From contig CP126191.1 of NCBI GenBank assembly GCA_030272155.1, forward strand, positions 8,082,501-8,146,500: a stretch of DNA of 64,000 bases. The letters are read 5' to 3'. The notes below the pieces were generated by a model. The model was not told the DNA's origin. It ran no database searches and saw only the letters and a program-made list of their open reading frames with translations. This DNA comes from Tetradesmus obliquus. Lineage: Eukaryota > Chlorophyta > Chlorophyceae > Sphaeropleales > Scenedesmaceae. Both the position numbers and the translations under genes were made by a program. Numbering within the stretch: position 1 is the stretch's first letter; every line of letters starts with the position of its first letter. Below are positions 1 through 11,185 of this stretch, piece by piece.

Positions 1-3000
1 GGCAGTGGCCATACAGCGCGCTGCAAGAGGCTTCCTCAGCTCCTGCTGCTACACGTGACAGCAGCTGACATGTCGAGAACTGACGGCAGCTTGCATGAGT
101 GCACGCCTTGTGACTGGCTCCAGTCATGCAGCAGCTGCATGCACAGCCCTGATGTGTCACATGACCCGTGGCCCTCTCACAGCTCACTGGCTGCCGCAAC
201 TCCCCACACCCGACAGGCCGCCGCAGGGTCCTTCACCGTGCACACTTCGTAGGCTGCCGCACTGTTCCCTGTACACATCCTGCATGCGCAGCAGACCAAA
301 CGACTTACCTCAAAGCTGTTGCGGCGTGACAGCTGCACGCCGGCCGCCTCAGACAGGGGGTCCACCAGCTCAGATGCCTCAGAGGGTGCGCTGCCCGGGC
401 TGCCCAGCGGCTGCGGCGCAACGCCTGCTGGCTGCCCGTTGGCATCCGCGACAACATCTGCGGGTGAGGCACACAGCACCACAACAGCGTTGCAGTCCCA
501 CAATCACGCTAAGGTGAGCAGGCCAGGCTGGGAGACACACCTGCCGCTTGACAAAGGCAGAAAGGCATGCTGGTAATGGCTCCACAACAGCGAGCACGGG
601 AACGTGCTCACAAAAGCAGTCGACGCCGCGTGTGAGCAGATGACAAGCACGCCAGACGTATGCCTCAGAGTACAGTACCAGGCTGCTGTAGCTTAGGAAC
701 GTCTCTCACCTTTGCTAGCGCGCCGCGGGTCTGCTGCTGCTGGCTGCGGCTGTGCCTGCACAGGCGGCGGCGGCGGCGGCCCTGCTGACGCCGCCACTGC
801 GCGCATCATGCGCGAGATCCACTCGTACTTGTTGCCGACGTTCTCAGCACGCAGCACGATGCTGTTGTGGTCCTTCACACACGGCCTGCGCGCGCAGACC
901 AAGCCAGCAGCAGCAGCAAGACAGAAAAGGTGATGAGCAGGGGGTCAGCAGGTGCAACCACCACGTCAAGCAGTGTCCACGTGTTGCTTGCACACATGAA
1001 GCAGCCAAGCACACGTCTGAACATCGCATGCATATACAACGGCAAACCGCCCCGGCCGCCCACCTGCGCGGGTCCAGCGAGCGGATGCGCAGCAGCAGCG
1101 ATGCGCGCTCGCCGCGCTGCATCTCCACCATGGCGCTGCCGATGGCTGGCCGCACGTTGCCGCGCTCATCCAGGTCCTCAATGATGCAGTCCACCAGGCT
1201 GATCTGGCCGCGCAGACCGTTGGGCTTGGGCACATCGTCCGGCGTCTTGAAGTAGTACAGCGTCTTGTTGGAGTCTAGGGGGCGGCAGGGGTGCAGGCCG
1301 GGCGCAGGCGCAGGCACACACACACGTGAGGAGGCAGGTATTGGGAGCTGGGACGACAGCGGACGCAGCGTTGCTTGCAGGAAGGCTGATTGAAGCACGC
1401 CCACCAGCGCCCACAAGGCCAGCCAAAACAATGACGTGCGCATGCATGCAGGCAGTAGTACAACCCATTGCTAATCTGAGACATGTGGTGCCAACAAAGC
1501 AGCTTGCAGCGCCCGCATGTGCAGGCGCGTATCAAGGCTCCTGTCACCGACAGCTAGAACCTGTGATCACACCGCATGCCCTGCAAGCATCGCTGACACA
1601 ACTAAACCCAGCATCCTGCAGGCACCAGCTGCAGCGCCTGTCCATGACCAAAACAAAGCAGCAAGGCCCTCACCTGAGAAGATGAAGAAGCGCTTCTGCC
1701 AGCGCCAGCCGTCCACCGGCAGCGACTGCCGCGCGCTCTCCTCATTCACCTTCTTGTCAAAGTGCGCCGCGATGTAGTCGTTCGGGTCCGCCAGGCTGCC
1801 CAGGCTGATGCCGCCACCAGCAGCGCTGCTGGCGCCACCAGGTGCGCCAGGCGCACGCGGCACCATGGCCCCTGCAGCATCAGGCGCGCCAGGTGCCGCA
1901 AAGTCCGGCTCTGCGCCGCCGCCGCCGCCCAGGCCCACCCTGTCCATGAAGCCCTTCTTCTTGCCGCCCTTTGCGAGCGCCTTCTGCACCGCTGCCTGGC
2001 TCTGGCTGGCCTCGAAGCGGCGGTACATGGTGTAGCGGAAGAAGCCCGCGGTGATGTAGCTCCGCTCCATGTCCACCAGCATCTGCGCCACTGCAGGTGC
2101 AGCAGGAAGGGCCAGAGCCGCAGCAACCGTGGGTGCAGCGCGCGGCACGTTTACGGGAACACACAGCAGCAGCCGCACAAGCAGCCGCACATGCAGCCGC
2201 AGCAGCAGCCTCGCTTGCAGGACCTGTGCTCTGTGATGCTGGTGCAAGCCGTGCAACAAGCACAACATCCTGCTGATGCAGCACGCAAGCGCGATGTCTG
2301 TACGTGCCTGCCGTGCTGCTTCCCATCCTGCTTGCTACTGCTGCTGCCCTGCTGCTGCTGCTGCAGCGGCACCAGCCTGGCTGAGTTGCAATAGCTCATA
2401 GCCAAGCCAACTGTACACAACAAACATTGGAGCGGCTCGTGTGCAAGCAGCACTGCACTCACTCTTCTCTCCCTCTGAGCGCCACTCGTCCAGCGCGCGC
2501 ACCACTGCTGGCATGATGAACGTCCTGAACTCCGGCACAATCAGCGGCACCTTGCCGTTCATCGCTGCTTCTGTGTGCTCGCCAGCCACGCTCGCAGCAT
2601 CCCGCGCGGCAGATATGAGCAGCGTGTACACCTGCGAGACGCACTCCTGCAGGCGCAAAGAACACACACAAGTTTGCAGCAGTCGGCGCAGCAGTGGACA
2701 TAACCTGCTAACTCCAGACAGGCCAGGCCCAGGAACAGCAGCCCAGTGCTAAAATCATGTTGTCACGCTGCTGTGCGGCGACGCAAATCGTGGCAAACAC
2801 TGCTGCTGCTGCTGTCGCTGCTCAGTAAACAACGCACAGACAGTGTGCATGCGCCTAGCTCTGCAGCTGCACTGGTCGCCCTGCTGATGCATCCAAGCCG
2901 CAGGTGCATGGCATCCTGCAGTGCATGCTTGGGCGCCCTGGCTCCATCACCATCCTCATTAACATCGTAAATATTGCCGCACCTGCACAGGCCCCTCCAC

Positions 3001-4236
3001 CTGGTCCAGTGCCTTGCTGGCCATGAGCTGCAGGCCCCGCTCAGGGGACACCAAGTGCGGCTGGTAGCCATCTGCTGTCTTGGTGATCTGCAACCACACC
3101 AAGCACACCAGCAAAGTGAAGGCAGGGGCCATGACGAACCCAACGGCAGTGATCTGTGCAGCGCGTGTTGTGAAGCAGCAAATGGTCCTGCAGCACCACC
3201 TGGTTGGCACATCATGCGCTGGAGGTTGCTGGCATCCCGCTGCTACTGATCATGCTGCTACTGATCAAGCAAAAGCTGCATGTGTTGCAGCTGACAACCA
3301 GCTGCCGAGCGCCAATAGCTCCCGCTGTATGCAGTGACATCGCCTGCTGCAGGGCTGCTCCATGCGCACTGCCGCACCTTCTTCACGCTGTCAATTGAAA
3401 ACAGCTTGTCAAACGGCAGCCGCTGCACATTTCCTGCAAGACCCTTCTCAGAGAAAAAGGCCTCCTTGATCCTGTTGGCAACTGGTGACTCCTGTTCACA
3501 TCCAAAGCCAGCAGTGCAGATGTATATCAGTGTCTAAGCTATGTGTGCGGCAACAGCTTATTGACGTCACCATAAATGAGGTTGTCACGCTGGCCATGCA
3601 CTGAGGCAGCACCATTGCACTGCAACTGCAGCACTGCGCCCACTCACATTGACTATGTTGGAAAAGGCCTTTTCAAACCCGCGGCAGAGCTCGAAAACAT
3701 CACGCAGCCCCTGTGGTGCCTCTCCTAGTGTGCTGACAGCCTTCTCAACCACGATCCGCCTTTCAGTCAAGCGTTCAATGACCTGTGTAAACCCACGGCA
3801 CCCGTCAGCAACGAGCATGCTTCATTTGCTGCAGCAGTAGCACAGCTGCTGCTTGCTGCACAGATCGTGCGGCTAGGGACACTGCTGCGTGCACTGTCCG
3901 TTGCAGGGATTGATCATGTTGGATACCAAGTGCAGCTGCTCTGCAAGCAGCAGGTGGGAACGCCCTGCATGCTGCTATCAACAGCAAACCCACCACCGCT
4001 GCAGCATAAGTTCCTACTTGACCCAGTAGGTGCTGTGGTTGGCGTGCTGTACCTTCAAAATCATTTAAATCTTACAGCTGACTCTTCCCAAGCACAACTT
4101 GCTGATAGAAAGAGCTCACGATGCATCATGCAGAGCAAGTTCTCTTTGCCCTGCCTAGCTCAGCGCGCCCACCTGGCTGAGAGCGACCGTGGGTATTTCC
4201 ACCCTGTCAGTCATTTCGAATAGTTCGTCGTTTTCA
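1..4236 (-). CDS. DRP2-like dynamin stalk + PH-domain protein, partial at its 3' end
   Basis: Exons on the minus strand: 4173-4214 (perhaps from 4236), 3648-3782, 3378-3491, 2983-3087, 2463-2646, 1674-2090, 1064-1274, 710-885, 309-457. All phases join and give 511 codons. The order matches plant dynamin-related protein 2, which acts in clathrin vesicle scission. It has the stalk (ELCRGFEKAF, ADGYQPHLVSPERGL, QMLVDMERSYI), then a PH domain from about residue 315 (GWRWQKRFFIFS, LRGQISLVDC, KYEWISRMMRA), then a Pro/Ala linker. A GTAAGT donor at 308 shows that more 3' exons, presumably the GED, lie further left or outside. The first exon can start at ATG 4214. It is also open upstream to a CTAG acceptor at 4236, so an earlier exon is possible. 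No GTPase P-loop or DxxG exon is visible anywhere to 8.1 kb, and that absence is the odd feature. Family call is confident; the 5' end is not. Confidence 0.8.
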
Positions 4237-7200
4237 CTAGCGCATGTGCACACCGTCTCTTTGCTCAACTGCCAAACTCCCCCACGTAGACAGCACCAGC
4301 GCAGCAGAAGGCCAACACAGGCCCGGAACGTTGATTCTAAACAAGATGTTGTGCTGTTGCAGGTAGCGTATCAGTCATTTACGTTCTGTTTTGACTGTCA
4401 GCATGACATCTGCGGGTGTGCCCTTGCCTAGCAGGGCTCAGGTGACTGATCTGTGCTGCACCATCATGCAGGTGACGCTTGCCGACATCGCACGCCCTGC
4501 AGCCTTCAACAATGCCAACATTGCAGCAAGGTGGTGGACTTTGACTGGCGCAACTTACATGCCTTGGGGCGGCTGGGTGAGTGGCTGGCTGAGCAGGTTG
4601 GCCTGTAACCGCACGTGGATGCGTACTGTGCAGGTACAGGATGGAAGAACCTAAGTACCTAGGTGGCGAAGTTAAGGGCTGCTGGGAGGTTTGTTGCAAC
4701 TGCCATGACACCACACCAGGGGGCAAGTTGCAGAGTTTGACCACCTGTGTATAATAACAGCGCCAGCATGCAGAACACGGTGAATGGCCCGCTTCAGACG
4801 GCGCTTGGGCAAGGCTGCTAGCCATGTGAAAGGGCGAACACAAACATGTCTGCAAACTTACATTTGGTCTGAAATTGAATCCAAAAACGTAGCAATAAGC
4901 ATATCAAATAATGAAACAACACTTACGCCCTGTCACAGTCACAGCTGACTTGCGTTTTGAAAAGGAGGAGCTGTTGTAGTGCACAGCAATCGTTGCTGCA
5001 CACCATCCAACGCTTCAATCCCCAGGGACCCCCCACCCAGCAGGACCCAAGCAGGTAGTCGTGTCTACATCACGCACAACAATAGGCTGGGCATCCAAGA
5101 CAAGAATGCCACAGAGAGAGAGGGGTTACACTGGTGTACTCACGCGGCATACGCCACCACTAACACCTGAAAGGATTTGAAGCTGCAGACAGCTCAGCTC
5201 GGGCACAAGAATGCCACAGCCCCCAGCATAGTTGCTGACTGACATCAGTCAAGAGGCACGCTTTAATCAGGAAAAGCGTACATACTACAGGACGCAGGTC
5301 ACGCCGCCTTCTTCGCATGCGGCAAAGTTCAAGCCTCAAGTCCAGGAAGGTAACCGTGAGGTAACAATGCTGGTGGTCGCGTAAGCCTTCAAAAACGTGC
5401 TGTTGCTGTGGTCAAGTCACCCCAATCGATCAGCCATGCATCAAAGATCACCACAGCAAAAAAAAATAAAAAAAATCACCACAGCATATTCTATATTCCA
5501 CAACTTCAAGGCAATGCTTCAGTTGCCAGAAGAACAGGACACAGCAGAACAGCTACCGCCACAATGCAGTGCCAACACTGCAGGCCTCCAGCAAGCCGTG
5601 TGTGGTGGCACAGCAGGTCAGCATTGTGACCTGCAGCCACTACCACGCAACCGGCACACCAGCTGTTCATCAAGCTCGCACACACCGCTAACGAGAATCA
5701 CCAACACAACACTATAAAGGTACCGCAGGACAGTAGTACACCAGCGAAACACCAGTGCAGCTCTACAGGTCAAGTAGGCTGACGCAACACTTACCTCATC
5801 CCAGAAGCAACTCCCAAGCCGTTCAACGTAACGTCACATCAAGGCTCCACAGAGGACCAAAGTGTGCAAAGCATACGGCAGAATGCCCATAGCATGCAAC
5901 GGCGCTGCGCAACGCTGCCAGCATGAACCTTGCAGCAGGAGAGATAGCAGCTCACACCCGCCCCAGCATTCCCAGACAGAACAAAGCAGCCATCACAGAG
6001 AGTCAGTGCAAACTGCGACTCATCCCTCCCATGCATGCACTTCTCTAGCCATAAGTACAAGGCTAATGGAAGGCGCATGCAACTCGATGCCAGGGGCTGC
6101 AGCTGTCACACGAAGTGCCAGTTGTTTTGGTTGTTTTGCGTTGCGTGCACCTGCACGTGCAGTTGGATGATCCCCCACCTTCAATGCTTCAACATGGTCT
6201 CATGTGTGTGCGTGTGTATGTGTGTAGTGACCTGCGGGCACACTGCATGGACGGGCTGACTAGCCCAGCTGCCACACAACGCTAGAAGCAAGTACTCGCC
6301 AACAGTACAAAGCGTGAAATAAGCACCACTGCATGCTCCGTGCAGTCTGAAGCCTAACCATAGGACAGTCAGCACCCCACAGGCGGCTGGTCGCCGCAGA
6401 CACAGCACACCATGCTAGAGCAATCCTGACAGCAGTGCATCCCTTTGTCCACGAACAACCATATGCAGGCTGCAGCAGCAGCGCACACATGCAGGCATAC
6501 TATGCATATCAAGTGCTGTCCTGAACTCCATTTGTCAAACATACATGAGTAGACTGAACCAAGCCGTCAGCACCAACACCTCTGACCACCGCGCGTCACA
6601 TCATTTGCCTGCTAGAACCTTCCCACACGCCAGGGTGCCGGCCCTGGGCAGCCGTGCCAGCAGGCACCAAAGCCTGGTTGACGCGGCCCTGACACATCTG
6701 TTGTTTGACTGGAGCCGTGGCAGCGGCTAGTCACTTCTATCCGCCCACCTCGCCATATGCTGGCATGCAAAGCATGGACTGTGGCCAACACATGCCCCCG
6801 GGTGCATAGTCAGCCAACTGAGTTGTGAGTGCAGCAATGCAGGGGGCGTTCCATCAATCATAGCACACAAAGCGGGTGCAGCTGCACAAACAAGAGTGCA
6901 CCCCAGGCTGCTAGACGCTTGCACGCATTGCACAGCCTTGATTGCCTGGTGCATCCTGATCCTCAACTGTGCCAGGCAACAAAGCAAGATTATCAGCTCC
7001 CAATCCCTGTTAACTGGACATCAGGTGCATGACCATCAGAGGCACAGAGCACAACACGCACAAACACACGCCATGTAGCACGTATACTGGAAGCAGGCAC
7101 AAGCTTCGCAGCCTCCAAAAGCACACCAGACCCCTTTCGTGCTGTCGAGCACACACAAGTCAGGTTGAGCATGGGTCCCATGCACCCATGCCATCTCGCC

Positions 7201-8102
7201 AGGCTTGCAGGATAACTGCCGCCCACAGGTATGGTGTTCAGTCACATAAGGATATGTAATCAGCTGAAAAACAGTAAGAGCAGCCTCCTCTTGAAGGCAG
7301 GCTGCTGGGGATTTGACTACTGGAGGAACAACCCACAGGCTGTTGGTGTGCTGCCGCTGTGAATACAGATGTAGCTGGGCCACGCATACGTACAGCTCAT
7401 CCACCACAAGCCATGGCATGTATTTGACAGGATTGCTATATCGCATACTCAAGGTGCTGCAAACGGGCAGTGAAGACACTGACAACCGGATGCAGCCACA
7501 GCGTGGACTCAGATGACAACAGACACTGGGCGCCACTGTTGGTACAAACCTCGGCACACTAGGACTGCAACAAGTGTCAGACGCACGACCACAGGCTCAT
7601 GGCACAGGTCAAGCCTAATACCAGCGTCAAGAGTGGCGGCATGATTGCTCGTTGCCAAAGCCTTTAACGTCAACACACATCAATGCAGGCTGGCACGCAC
7701 TGGAACACGTCGTGTGTGGGTATGAGTGCAAACTGCAAGCGTGAACAACAACTAGCCATGCACCATACACAGCAACTTTGCCTGTGCAGGCTGGCACCAC
7801 ACTTCAACACATGGAACTTTAATACATGCTCAGGGATGAGTGGCGCAGCACAGCGTTGCTTGCTGCTGCTGCTGCGGTGGCAGCATGGCAGCTTGCAGCC
7901 TGCTGATGCCGCGCAGAGCCCCCAGGGTCTTGTGCAGAGGCGCCTAGCCATGCTTAGCGGCTAATGCCTGGAATAACCGCGCCCGACGGACGCATGCCTG
8001 GGATAACCGCGCCCAATCACCCTATGCTTTCAGTCTCGTGCAGATGGCATCGCGCGCATTCATACAATCCCGCAATGCAGCACAGCAAGGTGCTGCTGGC
8101 TT
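4237..8102. other. No gene recognised (3.9 kb)
   Basis: Only short, overlapping open frames with no family resemblance and no convincing exon set. The dynamin GTPase exons were looked for here on the minus strand and not found. A frame at 4391-4654 (+) is open for 87 codons but has no splice or family support. Confidence 0.5.
7964..8014 (+). repeat. Short direct repeat downstream of the RRM gene
   Basis: Two 21-bp copies, at 7964-7984 and 7994-8014, differ at one base (atgcctggAataaccgcgcc against atgcctggGataaccgcgcc). They lie just past the RRM gene stop codon, in its probable 3' UTR. Confidence 0.8.
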
Positions 8103-9293
8103 TCACATGAGCAGCTGCTGCTGGCCGTTGCTGTGGATGCACAGCTGCCCTGGCATCATCAGGCCAGCATTGGGCCGCGGCTGCATCGTAATGTAGTGCT
8201 GCTGCTGCGGCTGCTGCTGCATCATCGCAAACGACAGCGGCTGCGCGCGCGCCTTCTTGTGCTGCTTGTTGCTGTCCATCCATTCCACCACCATGGGGGA
8301 GCGCGCGCCGGGCCACTGGAAGTTGCCGTTCAGGGCGTCGAGCGCAGCAGCTGCGGAGTGCCTCTCCACGAACACCACCTGCAGAGCACACCACACACAG
8401 CTGAGTCAGTGGAGGCAAAGCACCACGCAGGGCATGCATGAAAGGCTGGCACGGAGGCAAGATGTGTTTGCAGATATGTGGGCAGGGTGTTGTCCGGGTC
8501 GAGCAAGGTGGCTGCATGCCTGACTGCTCATCGGTGCTGGCTGCTAGGAACTGCTGCGCGTGCGCTGCGTTACTCACAATGCCGCAGCCCTTGCTGGTCT
8601 TGCTGCCAGCCCAAGGCTTGAACAGGTTGATGGACTGCACCGGGCCAAACTGGCTGAACAGCGCGAGCAGCGTCTCTGCAGGAATCACAGGCGTCACTCC
8701 TGCAAAGAAGATGCTGCGCTGCTCTGGGGGCTGGCTCTGTGGCATCATTGCCGGCATCGGCATGGGGCAGCTGGCAGGCAGTGCACAGCTGACTGGCAGG
8801 GCTTCCAGCAGCTGCTGCCCTGCCAGCATTCCGCCACCATAGATGGGCTGCATGACTTGCAGCGGCTGCTGTTGGATGATGGTCTGCTGTTGCTGCATGA
8901 TCGGCTGTGGCTGTTGGAGGATGGTGCACGCCGTGGGGTGCATCGATGCTGCTGCTGCTGCTGCGTCAGGGGCACTCAGCATCTGCGGGTGCAAGGCAGA
9001 CATAGCGGGTATGCGTCAAGAAACAAACCAGACGGACCAGAAGCGCGTCTCCGCAGCTCACAAGCGCTCAGAGGAGTAGTAACCGAAAGGTGAGCATGCA
9101 GCATAGTTGTGCTCTTGCAGCCACGCACCTGACTTCCTGGCATCAAAATAGTACAATATTGTTGGCCCATGGGCGTTTGTGGGCCTGACGCGCTCATAAG
9201 CAGCTGAACAGGAACCAGCATGCTGCCGCTGGTGGACACCGTCGGCAAGTTTGAAAGTCCGTGCATCGTGTAATTTGACTCAGTAAGAATCAT
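8103..9293 (-). CDS. Single-RRM RNA-binding protein with Gln/Met-rich flanks
   Basis: Three phase-0 exons (9129-9293, 8578-8982, 8103-8378) give 281 residues. Residues 1-140 are low complexity, rich in Gln, Met and Pro. One RRM follows at about residues 145-235, with RNP2 SIFFAGV, the loop FSQFGPVQSINLFK, RNP1 KGCGIVVFVE split exactly by the second intron, and a C-terminal strand MVVEWMD. The tail is again Gln/Met-rich and ends LCIHSNGQQQLLM. The closing strand followed by a basic stretch (KQHKKAR) recalls CELF/Bruno and FCA-type RRMs, but one domain is too little to assign a subfamily. Expected role is binding single-stranded RNA in mRNA processing, stability or translation. Start chosen at the first ATG of the open exon. 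Confidence 0.8.
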
Positions 9294-11185
9294 TACAGCT
9301 CAGCGCAGGCTTCACGCAGGCGCTATCGGCAGGGGTCTGCTGGGTACTCTATGATGATAGAAGACAGCTGCAAGTACTGGCTAATATATTACGTCCATCA
9401 ATCATTAGCTCAATATTAATCAAAAGCACAGGGGCCAGCACGAGTCCATGCTTCACGATGTTAAGCGAACGGCTGTTATCAAGCATCAGTGACAACGGGT
9501 TAGTCCCTGCGGGTGCCTGCCCCTCCCACAAGCTTATCGTTGACTTCTGTTCATAAGCTTGTTCTGTAGTCCCCTGGCGCCAACACGGCACGAGGTGTGC
9601 TGGCTCACCTACTTCGTGACACCTCATCACCCCAGCGGTGATGATGACTACAGGGATTCGCCCCCCACCCAGCCGTTCGCCGACAGAATATATTTCCCAA
9701 TGATCTAAGGAATTTTATGGTACGTTGTGCTACTGGCCACACACCCTATGCTTAGTCCTGCCTAGCCCCCGTCACGGCCCGTGACCCCGGCCTGGGCCCC
9801 CTCCCCCCTCCCTTTCCACACCCACTAGTCCCCCACACTTCCCCCCGAACCTTCATTGATCGATGGCCAACCCAAACCTGTTCACCACAGACCTCATTAC
9901 TCAACGGCTGAGGGGTCTGTGCGCAGTTCAAAGTGCGCCGATTGCCCTGTGCACTGCCACTTTGCAGTGACACTTTGTAGTGTACCCCCTGTACTCACTT
10001 GCACAGCACAACTAGTGCATAGCACAGACTTTTATATAGGATTCGTTCCAGCCCCGCAAGAACCACTGGCTCTAGACTTGGCAAGTCGCTTGATGCAGTC
10101 ATTGAGAGGCTCCGCACACTGTGGCAATGCAGAATGCTGATGCACGTGCACGGCGGCTGCCAGCATCACTCCTTCAGCATCCGTTTAACGATGCAGGGAA
10201 ATGCTGCCAACAACACACTACTGTACAACTTGACGTATGAACCAGGTGACACTTGGCTCCGCCAGTGGGTGCCACCCACTGCAGTCGTGTTGCAGTGACT
10301 CAACAGCCCACCCTGCAGGTTGTAAAGGGAGAGTTTGCATTTTACAACATGTAAGCAGGTTGTAAATGGCACCTATCAGCAACACCTTCCGCTGCTGTCA
10401 TGGCCTTCGTGTTGGCCTTATACTGCCTGAACACCTATACACCTGCAGCTGCAGCTGAGGGTGCGTCCCCAAAACCTAGTGCGATGTTTACATCCATGTC
10501 ATACATCCATGGACATTCGTCCATGTCCACGGTCAGTGTGGATACATGAAAATACATCGGACATCAGATGTCGTGATGTCCCGTGGGTGTCGATTACTGG
10601 ATGTCCAGGACATCGTTTTACATCTACTATACATTGAAAGTACATCGCGAGCATCAGGGTCAGTTTCCGCCTGAAACACAGCAGTATCCGGCTTGTTGAG
10701 TGTGCCAGTACAGTTACATGCACTACAGGCCACGTCGGCTCTCCTCTTGCACTGTAGGTGTATGCTAGGTTGCAGTGTTACCTACAAAAAGGCATAGCAC
10801 TGGCATGGCAGAAGCTCAGCTTCTGAGAGTCATTGATGAACATGTATAACAGCAAACTCTGCAACATATGCAGGATGAGTGCATGGTCACAACTCAGGCC
10901 CTGCAAGCGCGCACTCACCAGAACAACAGTACTGTTTGCCGGCATGGTGAAACCAATTGCACTCTGTGAATCTACAAAGCCCGTGCAATGATTGCCCCCT
11001 ACCCGTTGCACTTGAAACATATCACGATGCAGCAAATGGTCAAGCTGACACCTCCTGGCACAGCAGCAGCACCCGCATGCTGCCAATGCATTCCTTGCAC
11101 GCCGTCAGCACAGACTACATTCAACAGACGCAACCAATGGTTGCTCTGCAGCTTTGCCCATGTGGCTGCCAGCAGTGCCGAGGCA
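9294..11185. other. No gene recognised; GACATC-rich stretch at 10490-10650
   Basis: No exon set supported on either strand. 9770-9850 is pyrimidine-rich. 10490-10650 is unusually rich in ACATC, GACATC and GATGTCC words on both strands. A similar stretch recurs at 15000-15150. Neither shows clear terminal repeats. Confidence 0.4.

Noticed and set aside
4391..4654. 87-codon plus-strand frame upstream of the dynamin gene
   Set aside because: No family resemblance, no partner exon, and length expected by chance in GC-rich DNA.
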